Assembly: GCA_008360975.2 (NCBI GenBank)
Contig: CM039193.1
Coordinates: forward strand, 12,762,501-12,826,500
Origin: Lichenostomus cassidix
Taxonomy: Eukaryota > Chordata > Aves > Passeriformes > Meliphagidae
DNA: 64,000 bases
Direction of reading: 5' to 3'
The notes beneath the pieces were generated by a model. That model did no database searches and was not told the DNA's origin. It worked only from the letters and a program-made list of their open reading frames with translations. The first letter of the stretch is position 1. Each line of letters opens with the position of its first letter. The position numbers and the translations under genes are program-made. Positions 12,401-26,439 of the stretch are shown in pieces.

Positions 12401-15400
12401 CTTGCCTGTAAGACAGAATAAGCCCTGTTTATTGGCAGCAAGAGCACCTCTTCCTATTAGCATGCTAAACTTGAGGTTACAGGTCTGAGAAACTTCTTCA
12501 CAGAGATAAATGAACACCTGAGAAAACACAGGCTTGTTAAAAAATGAAGGTGCATGGCTCTACTATGTGGCCCTGTGCCAACAATATGAAAAAGCAACTC
12601 CCAGCACCTGCACGTGCATGCACAGGTTTTGATTTTAGCAGATAAGTGAGGGTGCATGCCACCTATTAAAGTGCTGGAGAAAAGCTTTGATCCCCCTGAC
12701 ATCTTCTATGTGTGTGTATAGGTGTACCTATTATATATATTGAAAGGTATTTTAATTATTCGTGTAGGAGCCTTTTTTTTAGGTGCCATTTTGTTTCCTC
12801 CAGGTTTTTGTGTTTATCACTCAGTGATACCTGGGATGACTGAGAAGTTGAGCAAGAGGGAAGGCCCGTGTTTTGTAATTTTATATGCTTTATTGAGCAA
12901 AGCACCTGGAATGAAATACTGTCTCTGTCAAAACCAGTGCCAAAACTTCCACCCATTTCAGCAGGGCCAGAATTCAGGCCCAAGTCAAAAGGTCATCATA
13001 GGTGCTGAAAGGTGAACATCTGCTCAAGCAGGAAAGAAAGTTCCCTCATTGTTGGCTCAGATCCCCAGACAAGCCAAGGCAAGGCACAGCAGATGAGGCT
13101 GAAACAGGGTGAAGGTTTCCTTGTCAATCCTCAAAATGTGACTGCCATGAGCAATGTCCGAGGCCTGAATATATGCTTCAGAACTCCTAAAACATTGGTT
13201 TAGAAGGATGAAGGTTTATGTTAATTGGAAAGGTGAATGGATCTGAAGGTCTGGATTGCCTGCAGCAGACACTGACCAGCCCAGCTCCTTGGCTGTGACA
13301 CCGAGCTGTGCTGGAGCTGTCCCCAGGCTCTCAGGACACTGACTCCTCTTGCCCTGTGCCATATTAAGCAGATTTTCTATGTTACCTTCCCTTCTATGCT
13401 AAGAAGACTGGGGGCAGGGAGAAGGTTCAGCTTCCACCACTCTTGACAGACCTGGCTTCCTTTGGCTCCTGCTGCTGCAGATACCTAAATGCCCAAAGCT
13501 CAGTTTCACCCTTTGATGGCTGTGCTGCTGCTCTCTGCTGATCACTGCACCCCAGGAACAGCCTGAGCTCTTTCCTTCAGTGAGCTCTGCCCTCTCAGAC
13601 CTTTTCCTTGCCTCCTCTTGCTGCTAGCTCCTGCGTGGAGCAGGGGCAGAGTCATTCACCTGGGAGCAGCTCAGCCCAGTGCCCAAGGCAGCAGAGACTG
13701 GCAACACTGAAACTTGAAAATGGCTCTGAGGCAATCTGCTTTATTTCCCTGCTCGTTAGGCATCAGTCTACTTCACTAAATTTCTAAAAGCTTCAGTCAA
13801 TTTAATTTTTTAATGTCTCAAGCAGGAAGGCTTCCACAATGCTTTTTCACACTCTCAGCTCTTATTCCCTGTTCCAGAAGTGCTAATGCAGTTTCTCAGT
13901 GTCAAACAATCTGCCAGAACAGCAGAAAAACAGAATTCCTTGCCAGGGAAGTCTTAGCGCTTAGAGCAAGAAGGAGAAATATTTTCTTTTTAGGAGTGTG
14001 ACCTTTTTTTATTTCCTGTAATTAATTGCAGGTATTAACAAACTGTATCCACAAGTCGATACAGAAAAAGCAAGAAATATCCAGATTTTTCTGCATATCC
14101 TTCTGCTTCATGTCCTCAGGCTCTGATTCAGTTGGTGAAGCAAGGAAATATATGCTTCTTCTTGTAAATTTAGTCCTCCACATCCAATAAACTCCCAATT
14201 GTTGGAATGGGAATAGCCCTGATGAGGAAACCCCTATTTTTGCTGGCTGCCCTTCTCCCTGTCCTGGGCTCACCCTGCCCAGTGGGTGCCTGGTGGTGCT
14301 GCTTCAAAAAACAGACTCTGTGCTTCTCCTTTTCAGGGACATTGGACAGTGCAGGGAAACAAAGGCAACCAACTTCAAAAAGTACAACAAGGGCTCAACT
14401 CAGCAACAGAAAATAGATTTTATCCTGCCATATTCTTGGCTATTTTCAAGTTCTTCTTCAAGCTAGAGTTTTCCTCCCTCTGCCTTGCTGCACAGTGTTT
14501 CCTCATCAGGCATCTATAGCAAAGTTCCATTCCTGAGAAGAGTATGATTTCACAGATGCATGGAAATTTCTTGTGATGCTGAAGCAGGGGTGTCAAGAAG
14601 GACACAATTAAAGCACACTTATCACCCTGGATTTCAGAAAAACTTGGTGCACTATTTTGTCAGGGAATAGAAGACAAACTGCTAAATTATGTTATTCATT
14701 GTGCACAGTCCTTCTAATCTAATTCACATGTTAGCAGGGGTTACAAATATGTATTTTTAATGCTGGAAGAGAGATCCATGGCCATAAAAAGGCTTAAGTC
14801 AAATGGAGTTCATTTTAACCTAATTAAACTCAGTCAAAATATCCAGATTACATTCAATAGATTCCAACCTGATTAAAAGTGAGAACTGGGGAACAGTAGG
14901 AATTTCATTTCCAGAGTCACACTTTGACCACCTTTAAACAGGCTCTCTGTAATTCTGTAGTTTTGAGGTTCAAGAAAGACTCTATGGTCTGAAAGAGGTT
15001 AGAACTCCTGTTCTGTTCCACTTGAAGGCTGACTTTCTCCACACAAAAGGACCATATAGGTTCCATTCAATGCCTATTGAATGTATTTGTGTATCAGAGG
15101 AGCAAAATGGTGCATTTCGGGGTTGGGATGTTAGACTTGAAATATCTCAGTACATAATTTCCTGCTTCTGTTCTTCTGAACTAGTATCTTTTTAAAACCA
15201 GAAATTCAAGGTACATGGAAACCAAACGAACTCTTTTACCTCTTTCTCCTTTTAAAGATACTCCTTTTTCCTATGCTCTTCCATAATTTTTTTCCACAAT
15301 TTGTTTAACTAGCACTTGAAAGAATTGATTTTGCCACTCTCAAAGGACATTTCTTACAATCCTTTCAGTATGTTTATTTCCCTTTGGATGAAATACAGTA

Positions 15401-18084
15401 GTTTCCTGTTAATTTTCCACTCCTAGTTTCCTAGGATGTGCATTATGTCATCTTGGTTTTGTGCTTTTGACGGTGGGAAAATTTTGTCTAGGCCAATTTT
15501 ATCAGTCTTCTGCATGAGGAAAAGTATCAATTAGATAACCAAAATGTCTCCTTTCCCTAGTGAGAATAACCTTATTTTCATCAGCCACTGCTAATTACAT
15601 AAAACTTTCTGGTTTGCAAGTGCCAAGGGTTTTAACATTTGATACAGAGATTTAGATCTCATCACAAAGTCATGTGGAAAAATTTGGTTTGTAGATAGCA
15701 GCAAGAACATCAAAACTCAATTAAGCAGCACACAATTCTTTGGCAACAGCCAGTAACTTGTGCTCCTAAACCAGAATTACTGACTTTCACTGTCTTGAAT
15801 TTCATGGGAATATCACAAAGAGATTCTTGAGGTAAACCAAATTAAACTATGATTGTATTGTAGTTTGAAAAGTAACAAATTAATTGGCAACAGGGGTTAC
15901 CATGTTTATTGCCTCTCTGTGGCTTCCAGATTACATTTGTGCAGTCAGTGAGATTTACAGCAAACTGCTGAAGTTTGTTGCAGGTTTTTCTCTGTGAATT
16001 TAAGGCTCTAGGTTTAATACAATTCTAATCATTACCAATAGATATAAATCTAAGAAAATTAACAAAAGTGACAAAGGAAAAAGGACAGTTCCATGATCTG
16101 TATTTGCTGCAAGCAAAGCACCACTCAGCATCACTTTGAGAAAAACAAGGCAATCAGGAGAAAGAGAGCTTGAAGAACTGAAAAGGGAAATGCATGATGA
16201 ATTTTTCTACTCTAAAAGGACTTATTTTTCTCTTCCACTAGGCAGCTGAAAAGAGAATTGAGATGATACATTTGGCATACTTTACCATCAGCAGTTCTGC
16301 TGTTTGCCTCAGTGTCCTGGCTGTGTTCAAGCACATCTCTTATGGAGAGATGCATTCTCCTTCCCTGCTCTACAAGCTCAGAGGATATGAGCTGGTACAA
16401 AAGCTGTGTAGCTGCATTAACCTGGCACTGATCCCAGGCTCATCAACCCTGCTGTTTGCACTTCCCAAGTGGATAAATTTATACTAATGTGCTGCAGAAA
16501 GACACTGCCAGCAGAAGTATTTGCTGAGGCAGCTCCAGAAATGACCACTGGCCGCTGCAGGTTAACGATGAACTCACAAGTGTTTCCAGCAGCACTTGCA
16601 GAGGAAACAACATGCTCATGCACCCCTCCAAAAAGGATGGACTGGGTAACCTCTCTGTCATGGATTGGGCAAGATTGAGCTAGGACCAAACAGAGAATTT
16701 ATGTGCATATTTATTTTAAATCTATTTTATCAGATCAGCTGCCCAGCAAGTCAATGGCACAGCAATGTTTCTGATGTAACTTCATCTGCTCTGCCTGGGA
16801 TAACAGCAACAAGAGTTAAAGAGACTGGAGGATGTCAGAACAATGAACATGTCCTATTCACTGTCTCTGTACAAGACTGCTCTGTTCTGGGATTCACTCT
16901 GTATCTGGCCTGGAGCTGAATTCTTTCTGGAGATCTCTGCTGTGTAATCATCATTTTCTGATGTGGGATTCACCCTCTATTGACATATTCCTTTGCTTTT
17001 GATAGGTGCACTTGTATTACTGTGTGTATTTTATCTACCATGGGTATTGGTTTCATCCACCATGACTGCATTCACAAACTGAAATCAGCTGATTTATTGC
17101 CTCTTTTCTAACTTGCTTTGACTATGGCTAGAGGATTTTCACTTGTCTGAATATTTCCTTGATTTTCCAAGGCTCCCTGTTACATTTATGAAATGTTCTT
17201 GTTTGCAGTGTCCATGTGCTCTCAGATGGGCTTTAAAGCAGAATAGACACAGCCACTTTGCAGGCTGCATGTACTTTCCCCAAGTTAAGCAACAGTGAGT
17301 GTAGAATTACAATTCTTTTAAAGCTTTTGTAGTGTACAAATAGTGCACTGGGGGAACACAAAGCTTCCCATTCACATTTATTACCATCTCTGTGTCATTT
17401 CTCACTTACCAGGGCACTTCTTGGTGCATTTTGACAAGCTCTGTGAATTTAGGCATTTTAAAAAAATTCATTCATCTGCAAAGCAGTAGTTTATCTTTTA
17501 TTTTCATTCTCTCAATTTGAATTTTCATTAATCTCTCTCATTTTTCTAGGTTAATGCTTATATTCAGAGGCACAAATACCAGGGTTTGTTTGATGAGTTA
17601 AATAGTCTCAGTGCATGACAGATTTGTTTGATGAAAGTCACCTTCCTTCCTGCCCATGCAATACTTTTCCATATTCAGGAAGCATTTTTAAGAGGAGACA
17701 GCATTGAGGTAATTCTGCCCCTGCTTAAATCCCGTGACACCCATATCCGAAACTTAATACATGGAGAGCTGAAAATAAGAGCTCTTTAAAAGCCTTGGAG
17801 TTAGGAATTACACACAGGCAGCATTTAGCTCTTTTTCCTTGAAACTTTGTCCTCCTAGCAGATGCAGCAAACAATTCTCTTTACTCTGAGCAATGAACTG
17901 AATGAAACAGCACTGCAAATATGTGTCACAGCTTTTCATCCATTTTTTTTTTCTTTTGGTGAGAAAACAGGCAGTAAACCTGACACATATGAACAGAAAG
18001 CTTTAATTTTGACCTGTACAGACAATAGTCTGCCAGATAGTTGGGATACAAATATCAAGGAAGAATGAAAAAAGACAGATGCAC

Positions 18085-18152
18085 ATGAAATCCTGGCTCC
18101 ATTGAAGCGGATGGGAATTTTGCCATTGAATTGAAAGGAGCCAGGATTTCAT
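18085..18152. repeat. Palindromic MITE-like relic, 16-bp perfect arms
   Basis: Left arm ATGAAATCCTGGCTCC (18085-18100) is the exact reverse complement of right arm GGAGCCAGGATTTCAT (18137-18152). The 36-bp interior retains partial complementarity (ATTGAAG... against ...TTGAATTGAAA), as if the whole 68 bp was once a near-perfect palindrome that has decayed in the middle. I have the impression of similar sequences (CCATTGAAGTCAATGG core, GAAATCCTGG ends) recurring in sauropsid genomes, but cannot confirm a family name. Confidence 0.7.
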
Positions 18153-19378
18153 CCCAAAAGCATTGTTCAGCTGTAAAAGTTGTCACTGTTAAGTCTGTAT
18201 ACCCTCATGCATTCATTCCCAAATTCCTGATGAAAAGATTTGTAATTTTTCATATTGCCCAAATATTTTTCTTAACAGCTGACCCTTTCTCCTAAACACC
18301 ACCTTTTTCCCCAAGACAAGTATTGAATGCTTTTGTTGATTTTAATATGACTTTTAGCAACTTTCCCACGTTCCAGCAAAACCTACTTGAGCTATTTGCT
18401 TGCACTCTATTCTTCTTTGTGTCCTTAACATTTTTGTTAAAAATCCCTGTGAACATAACCGAAGCTAACTCAAAATAATACAGAACCTGTTTGAACTGTG
18501 GCACTTTCTGGATTCCTGATAGCAGTAACACTTTATCATCCTCTTTTGTTCTTGGCAATATATTTAGATAAACTACTTATCTACTGCTGTTATCTTTATT
18601 GTGCCAAACACTCTAGTTACAAACGTGGGGGTTGATGCTAGGAGAACTTTTATGTGGCTGTTTCATTGAGGATCTTCTTGCTTGCTATCTCTATGGTCAG
18701 TGCATCTGTCTACCCTCATGCCTGAATTTGGGAGAGATAATGATGTGAATCAAAGAGGAAAAAGGAAAGAAAGTAGAGAGCAAATATTTTATATTATGCT
18801 TAATATAAAGTATTCAATGATGTAACTAGCAGTGATGTAACATCAAGTGACTTACACAAACCATAATAATGAGTTCACAGAAGAAAATGCTATTGTGTTG
18901 TTTAGTCCCACTGTGTGCTTCCCTTCAGAGCCTGGCAAGGAAAACTCTCCTCCACAGCAAGATTCATATGAAAATGCTGCTGGTTTACCCCACCCTGCCA
19001 CTGAGCCAGACACAGCAGCAAAGTGGCAGCATGAACTGAGGAGGAAAAGGAACACCTTTGGTTGCTGTTTGCTGAGGGCAGGATGGGAATGGTGGCTCTT
19101 ATGGCTGCAGCACTGAGGCAACAGCCAGGCCCTCTCTGATGCTCCAAAGGGAACTTGGGGATGTCCCACCCCAGCACCTGCAACCAAAGACCCCAGCAGC
19201 ACTCAACTTTTGGCTGAATCTCTAAGATCTGTGCTGTGATAGCAGGGCAGTGGTTCAGAGACTTGCAGGAGCCCAGCTCCTGCTGAAGGCTGAGCAGCAG
19301 CTCTGTACAGATGTCAGACAGCTGCTGCCACCCTCCAGGTCCCATTACTGCAGGGGTGAGGAGAAAGGGGTCAGGGTT

Positions 19379-19398
19379 CTCCTCCTCCTCCTCCTCCA
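19379..19398. repeat. (CTC)n trinucleotide repeat
   Basis: About six copies of CTC within a GC-rich patch. On the opposite strand it reads as a run of GAG, which inflates a chance open frame there with poly-Glu. Confidence 0.9.
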
Positions 19399-22300
19399 CC
19401 CAGAGCTTTGACACCTGAGGGGATGCAGGCAGTGATCAGCCTGATGCTCTGCTTGGGAGTTGAAGATGGTTTTTCCAGGGAGACAGTCAAAGGGAGACCT
19501 TTGGAAATCTACTTCCTAGCTATTTCCAAGAGAAACCTCTCCTGAGAACAAGTCATGTGAGTTTAATAAACAGATCTTTAAATATAGTTAACACTTTCAC
19601 TGCAAAACTCCCAGTGATCCTAGTCCCTGATGGGAGTGTCATTGTGGGAACACCTACAGCTGTCAGATTTGACATGAAATCAAGGTGATGTACTTCAAAT
19701 TAAATTTGAGGAGAAAGGGCATAAAAATGAAACACAATTGGTTTAGAATGAAATGGCTACTTTTTAGTTCTTGACCCTTTTATTTATACTAAATATTTAT
19801 CTTGCCTTGAAGTAATTTTTATTTTGAATGTCTGTAATTAATGACATGGTTCATTAGTTGCAAGGAAGCTAATGCAGCTCTGCTGTACAGTAGTTCACAT
19901 AATTTTGGGAGGTAACTCATTCCACATGCTTTCAAATTGTAATTTCAAAATATTTTCCTAATACTTCTCAAATAGAAATATTTCTAAGTGTAAATCAAAA
20001 TCTGCCTATATCCAAGAAATATTAACAGAACATAGCTTAAGCATAACATGGCAAAAAGTATTATTTTTGGCTGTAACATAATTGATATCACATGCCATTG
20101 CCATTTTATATACTATTTTCCTTTTTGCCTTAACTTTTATTATTTCTTATGGGCACAGGTATCACCTGAGGATGGCTTTGCATAAAAATATGTAGGTGCA
20201 TACTAGGTATTGGAATTTTATCCATTTAGTTTTCTTGTTTCAAGCTGACAATAAATATCTGAAGCAGTTAAAGAAACCAATCTAATCCCCTTACACTTAG
20301 CAGAATATTTTAACATGACACTTTAAAAATCAATTTACATAGGAAAGTAAAGCACAAGATCTAGAATAAGACTGAATCCAGAAAAAATGACCACAGTGAA
20401 TACTCCTATAAGCTTCTTTTTTATGCAGAGGTATTTGATTTTAATTCAGCACTTTTGTCCCCTTTGCCTCTAAGATCTTCAGGAGGCTGTTAACTTGGAA
20501 TTTTTATCCCAGTGGCTGTGTGAGTCTTTACCCAGCTTTTAGGATAAATCAGTTAAGCATTTCCCACCCTATAAAACCCTTCATATGAGTGCCCACCTAA
20601 GAGGTCCTCAATATTTTGTGCCTGAGCTAAAAGGAAGCTAAGAAATCCCAACAGTGAAACAGGATCAGGAGATTATTCCTGTTCTGCCCCACAGCTATTC
20701 AGTGGGGGACCTGGGGAGAGTAGATATGTCACAGTAAAGAATGGGAACTATTTGGGTAAACATATTTACCTATCTTTAGTCTCAATAACATTTGATTTAG
20801 TGATATCAATGAAATGTAATGATATTGATGTGCTGATGGTTATTACTGGGTTCACAGGTAAACAAGAGGGGTTTGCTATATATTTGTTTTTAAATAAACA
20901 ACTTTAACAGGCTTTCAGGATATACTTTCAAGTATTAAAAGTCTCTTTAGCAACTGAGCCTCCTCTCCAAAAGCTTTTTTCAATATTAGAGGTGTGATAA
21001 GAGGTACTGCTATTATTATTTCTTTATGCATACATTTCTGGTAAACAAAGAAATCAAAAAGACAGTCCTGAGATTAAAGCTTAGCTGGTACTATGTAGAA
21101 CCAGAGAAGTTCTTTAAAGGAATGAATGCTCTGAATACTCAGAGCTGTACAAATTGCCTGGGTTTTGCCATCGTTATTCCTGCCAACAGGGAGGGTGTTA
21201 ATTGCATTTACTGGGAAAAGCCCCCACATTTTACCCCTGCATCAGCAAAGCTTTATGGAAAGCATAATTGACATGATATATTCAGGTGGATCTAAAAAGT
21301 TTCTTTGGCTAAGTGTAAAATTTTGAAGTTCCCAGAATAACATCCAAAATCAACATCATCTGAAACATCCAGTTTGAAATGCACTTATGTCACTAATTCT
21401 AGCCAGTATTAGTAAATCAGGTGGGTTTGAAGCAGAACAATTCTGATTGCATCACTTGAAACAATCTGATATATTGGTTATGAAATCCTACATATAAAAT
21501 TTAAGAGCTTCCACGTTGACTTAGTATGGACCTCCTACACAGCTTGTGAACCACAGCCTTTTCTCCTTTTCCACATAGTTTCAGTGCAATCCATCAATCC
21601 CCTCTATTATGTTATAGCAATTTGTAATTCAAACAGAGGAAGTGCAGTTTATTCCTAAGGAACTCTGACAAGTAATATCCACAGATATATTTTACACTAC
21701 ACTTTTGTCTTAGGAAACTATTTTGAAACCTAACAGCAGCACCAGCAGCAAAAGGAGCTGTTTTGTGTGTCCTGACATTGGCATTGTTGAGGATCCAACA
21801 TGCACCTGTGGATGTGACCTCCCAGCTTGCCTGGCTGGGCTCCACCTGAGGCTGAGCAGGATTTCGTGGTCCCAACCCAGCAAAGCACTGGAGATGTTGG
21901 TGGGTGACCCTTGGGGTGTGAGGTGCTCCTCAGAAAGAGTGTCACAGCACAGACTTTGTCCTGCTGAGCTCCCTAATGAAGATGCAGTGTATGTTTTCCA
22001 AACACAAATGATGAAGTTTTACTACAGTTGTCTGTTTCCAGAAAGTCACATATTTTATCTTCTACAATGCTTGGTAGATGAGAGTACTGGATTCAGTAGG
22101 AGACTTATTTTTTCACATTCCAGTGGAATTTATTCGCCAGAAAACATTTTTAGGTATCCTAATACTATTATTTATCAAAAATAATAATAAAAAACCCCAT
22201 ATTCCACCCACCAGTGGAGATGGAAAGATAGTATTTACAATGATGGCCAGAGAAGCATTGCTGGGTTATGCCTAATTCACCATGATCTGCAGTTGCAACA

Positions 22301-23401
22301 AAAACACTTTGCTATCAGAAATACAAGTTGTTCTACTTCTGTCAGTTTGGTTTGGACTGGGACTTTTATTCCTTAGAAGGGGAGAGCTAAATGATGGTGT
22401 TTCCCAACTTGTTTATACCAAAGGGGTTTCACTACTTCTCACATTTGATTTGGCAGTGCTCAAGTTAATGAGATTTTGTCCTTGGCTGCTATAAAGGCAG
22501 ATTCAATGGTTACCACTAAAAACACCACTATAAATCCACAGATACTTCATAAGTAGCAACAGGGAGTTCTATCCCAAGTCATGTATAAAATAATATCTGA
22601 AATTCTGTGAGAGCATTTCTAACTGATGGGAAAAGAGAGAGATATTTTTATTTTTATTTTTCTAATGGAAGTCATTGCGTAGAACATCCAAAAAATTGTC
22701 TTCTTATTATCCATATTTATGAAGGAAATTCTCCATTTTAAACTTCCTGGTGGAATCCAACCATTTGAGCTAATTTTAATTTCAGAATGGATTAGGCCTG
22801 AAAACTCAGCTGGCTACACCAAGAGAACAGACTTCCTTGTATTTCCTCCACACACCCCCAATTTTGGACATATTGAACATAAAGCAAGGCAGGCAGACAG
22901 TCATATTTACTTATAGCAGAGACATTGCCAAGTTTGTAGAACAACCTTTATCAAAAGTTATTTTGTCCGTTATATTTCTCTTCCAGATACATTTTGAATT
23001 TTCATTTCTTTTCATATTCCCTTAGATACTCTGTTGATTTTTCTGTCTTGGCAACACAGTCTATCATTATATCTTGCTTTAAAATGTGTTGAGTGATTAG
23101 AGAGGAGTCAGGGCAAAAATAGCAACAGCTGTGACTGCGTGTGCCTGACCGAAAATACCCAACCATGCACATCTCCAGGCACATCCAGCTCATGAGGCCA
23201 GGCCATGGCAGTGTCCCTTTGGGCTCAGACTCACCAAAATGCTGGATAACAATGAAAATGGGCCATTAGACAAATTAGGACTTCCATCTCTCCTTATTCA
23301 TTCCTATGAGGACAAAAAAATTTCTCTTTACTTATTCTGGGTAAAATACAGGTGGCAAGTTCAGGTCTTCCTCTTTGCTCTTCCTTTAAGCCTCTACTGT
23401 C

Positions 23402-23427
23402 AAATAAAAAATAAAATAAAATAAAAA
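23402..23427. repeat. (ATAAA)n short tandem repeat
   Basis: AATAAAAAATAAAATAAAAT followed by further A-rich bases, about five imperfect copies of a 5-bp unit. Confidence 0.85.
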
Positions 23428-23672
23428 GCTCTTGAAGCTAACTCTGTCTGTATCATATGTGCAGCTTATGTATCTGCCATGCTTATTCTGGCCTTGTTTT
23501 TGTCTTTTAGAGCAGAGATGACACAATTCAGTTTTTTTGAAGAATGACCCAATATCTAGAGACTTTCTCTCACTCTTACACTCTCATCACAGTAGTTAAT
23601 AAATTAATAAACAGTAGCAGTCTGAACTCCAGTGATGCTTCCACAGCTTGTATTGGTTGAAGGCCTTTTCAC

Positions 23673-23700
23673 AAAAAAAAAAAAAAAAAGAAAGAAAATA
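23673..23700. repeat. Poly(A) tract, 17 A plus A/G tail
   Basis: Seventeen adenines followed by GAAAGAAAATA. No SINE or LINE body is recognisable upstream. Confidence 0.85.
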
Positions 23701-24404
23701 CCAGTGGAGCTGTACTACAAGGTTTAGGGGGTATTTACTTCACATGTGTGTAAGTTATCAATCATAACTTCATTCCCACCCTCATGCCCCAAATCTATTA
23801 CCTACTCTGGTTTTAAATGCATTTTTTGATTAGGTTTGTTTTATTCATCATTTGTGTCCCTCTCTCATAATGGAATTCCTGTCATGGTCTGTCTACAGAT
23901 TTCCAGGATAAAAGCAAACCAACTACCATATTTTCTTGTGGACGAAGCTTTGTGTCTTGGCCAAAAGCCATTTATAGAAGGAATACATCAGTTGGAGGCC
24001 TTCCTCTCCAGTCTAAATGAGAAATTGCTCCTTATGTTGTCTTTCATCTTTTAAATATGTTCTGATCGGATCTGAGCAGCTGTCTCTGTGAGATTTATTC
24101 CTCTGCTTGTTCACTGATGTTCTCGTCCATGCTAATCAGTCTTCCTTTGTATGTCTTGAGCATTATCTTCTTAATCAAGTTTATTTTCAGGCCCCATTTC
24201 TTGGCTTTCATGGTCCAGTTCCTCCATTAACTCTTGTAGATTGAGTTTTTAGACCAGCATGATATCTGACAATCTGATTGACTTAATTTTTTATTTTTTT
24301 AATCTTTGGGTGTTCATTTCTTTCATTCTAGACATTCCTTTTACAAAAAATGCTACAAAATATCTGCAAACAGCTTTAAAAGAGTAGAATCACACAGTTC
24401 TATT

Positions 24405-24450
24405 TCTCTCTCTCCCCCCCATAAATACACACACATATATAAATAAGCCC
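24405..24450. repeat. CT-run, C-run and CA/TA low-complexity cluster
   Basis: TCTCTCTCTCCCCCCC is followed by ATAAATACACACACATATAT. This is compound simple-sequence DNA. Confidence 0.8.
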
Positions 24451-26439
24451 ACACAATTTAAACATGTGGTGGGTGTTTCACATTACTATGTGCTTCCTGG
24501 AGACACAAAACAGTGTAATATTTTTATGTGCTTTAGCTTTCCAAAGCTGTGAGTGTTGAGTTTTCCTCCAGCCAAAGAGCCATGTTCCTGCAGTTGGTGA
24601 ATGCCATGCAGAATAATAGTCAGGTCTTTGCTGCTGCTGCAGTAACTCATTAATCATTGGAGTATTTATTATGTGTCACAAAGCCTCCACAACAGAAGCT
24701 TGTCTGTTTCCATTGTTTAACCAAGTCACTGCAGTGTGGCAATTCCTGCAGGGACCATCTTCACCCATTGCATTTCTGAAAGGACCCAACCCTCCTGACA
24801 TTAACAGTTTCTTGCCCGAGGCAGCACTGAAACCCTGTGGAGTCCACCACAAGGTCCTGCATTAGGGTTCCTTTCTGCCACCTGATGGTCCTGCTACATC
24901 TTTGGGAGTGCAGAAAATGCCAGCGATGATCACCCAGGGAAAGTCCTGAGACACCAAAGGGAATCCCCAGAGCAAGAGGCAAATACTTCATTCTCTGAGC
25001 TGCAGGGCTGAGGGTGGCTGGATAACCATTCCCCCTGTGGCCAATGCAACGCTGAAAGGACTCCAAAGAATCAAGAGGTTGGCTTGTTCCAGCATCATTT
25101 TTCCCAAAAGAAACATTTCTTATCTTCTTCTAGCCTACCTCCTCTCTCCCAAGCAAAACTTGGTGGGATTTTGAGCAGAGGCTGGAGAAAGTTCCAGAGC
25201 AGCTAACTGCCCACGCCCTGCCTCAGCTCCACACCGAGGAGATCTCTTGCAGTGTGATCAAAGAGTTTCCTACCAAAGGGATGCAGGCTGTGGCATGGGA
25301 AGCTTTCACCTTCTTCCCACAGTGTTAAATCTTTGTTGCCAAAATTCCCAATTTCTGAGGACATGTATTCCCTGCTGAGCACCTCTCTCTGACTGCACAG
25401 GCTCACTGACCAGCTTCCCTCAGACCAACATTTACTGCTTTCTCCATAATTCTCTCTTCATTTGGGCACTTGGCCTCTTTTCCCAGATGCTTTAATTCAA
25501 TGGAAATTGGGAGGGAAATTTTTCTCCACACCCAGGACCCCCAAATATCCCTTAATTTCAATTTCAATTTTATTACCTAATCCTGATTATTGAGTGTTTT
25601 GCCACTTACCTATAGTTTGCCAAGGTTTTGGTCCAAACACGAGGCTTAGATAATGCACCAGGCCTTGGAATGGAAATGAGCTTTTCCCTTTCTTGACTGA
25701 AAGTCCTGGCTATTGCCACTAATGCTTGTCACTCCCCTGACATAAATGTGCATGTCATCAAAAATTCTCAGCTGCCAGCAAAATGCATGCAAACCACTGG
25801 TTTTATAAGAGTACAGAACTATGTGGTGCTATAACAGAGACCTCCAAAGTATCTTAAATGAAAAAGTGAGCAGGCTATTTAAAAGCCAAGTGGCAGCTAC
25901 AAGCCAAACACAGTGGGTGGCTTTCACCTATCCTGCTCTGATGCCACAGCAGGATTTATGGCAGATTCCCTTTATGCCTGCAGCTCGAGGTGCTGTTCTT
26001 CACTTCCACAGTCTGGGAGCTGTGAGCTTTGACATCACCAGCCTGCCTTTCCCTTTGATCTGGGATTCTGGGTCAGGCAGGGCACACAAATCACAGGGTG
26101 TCTGTCTGAGCAGGTGAGCTGAAAGCACAGCCTGCACCAGGACTCTGGACCTGCCTGGAACCAAGAGCTCAATGGTCAGTCTGGCCCCTGGCCACTTGCT
26201 TCCCTCAGCAGGAGAGGAGAGTGTAAATGACAGGGGTTGAAAAGGGGACCTGTTTGCCTCCACTGAGCAGCACGGGGCAGACAGATGTTAATGCTGATGT
26301 CCCATTGTATTATGCTGTGGGCTTGCTTTGATAGTGTCCAGTTACACACATGTGAAAAATAAATAGAACCACATAAGCACATGACTTTTACAGCTCCAGT
26401 CAGTTTGTGTCAGGTCCCTTGTCTAGGTTTTTTTTTTTT

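Larger units (their letters stand above)
10001..20000. other. Intergenic, no gene recognised
   Basis: AT-rich unique sequence with AATATTAATAATTT repeats at 10625-10671, a small TACTACAATA duplication at about 11271-11295, GC-rich patches at 13256-13700 and 18900-19460, and the palindromic relic at 18085-18152. No exon is supported. Confidence 0.7.

Noticed and set aside
18902..19414. 170-codon minus-strand open frame, the longest in the window
   Set aside because: It crosses a (CTC)n repeat that supplies a poly-Glu run, lies in a GC-rich patch with few stop-prone codons, and has no recognisable domain or splice context.
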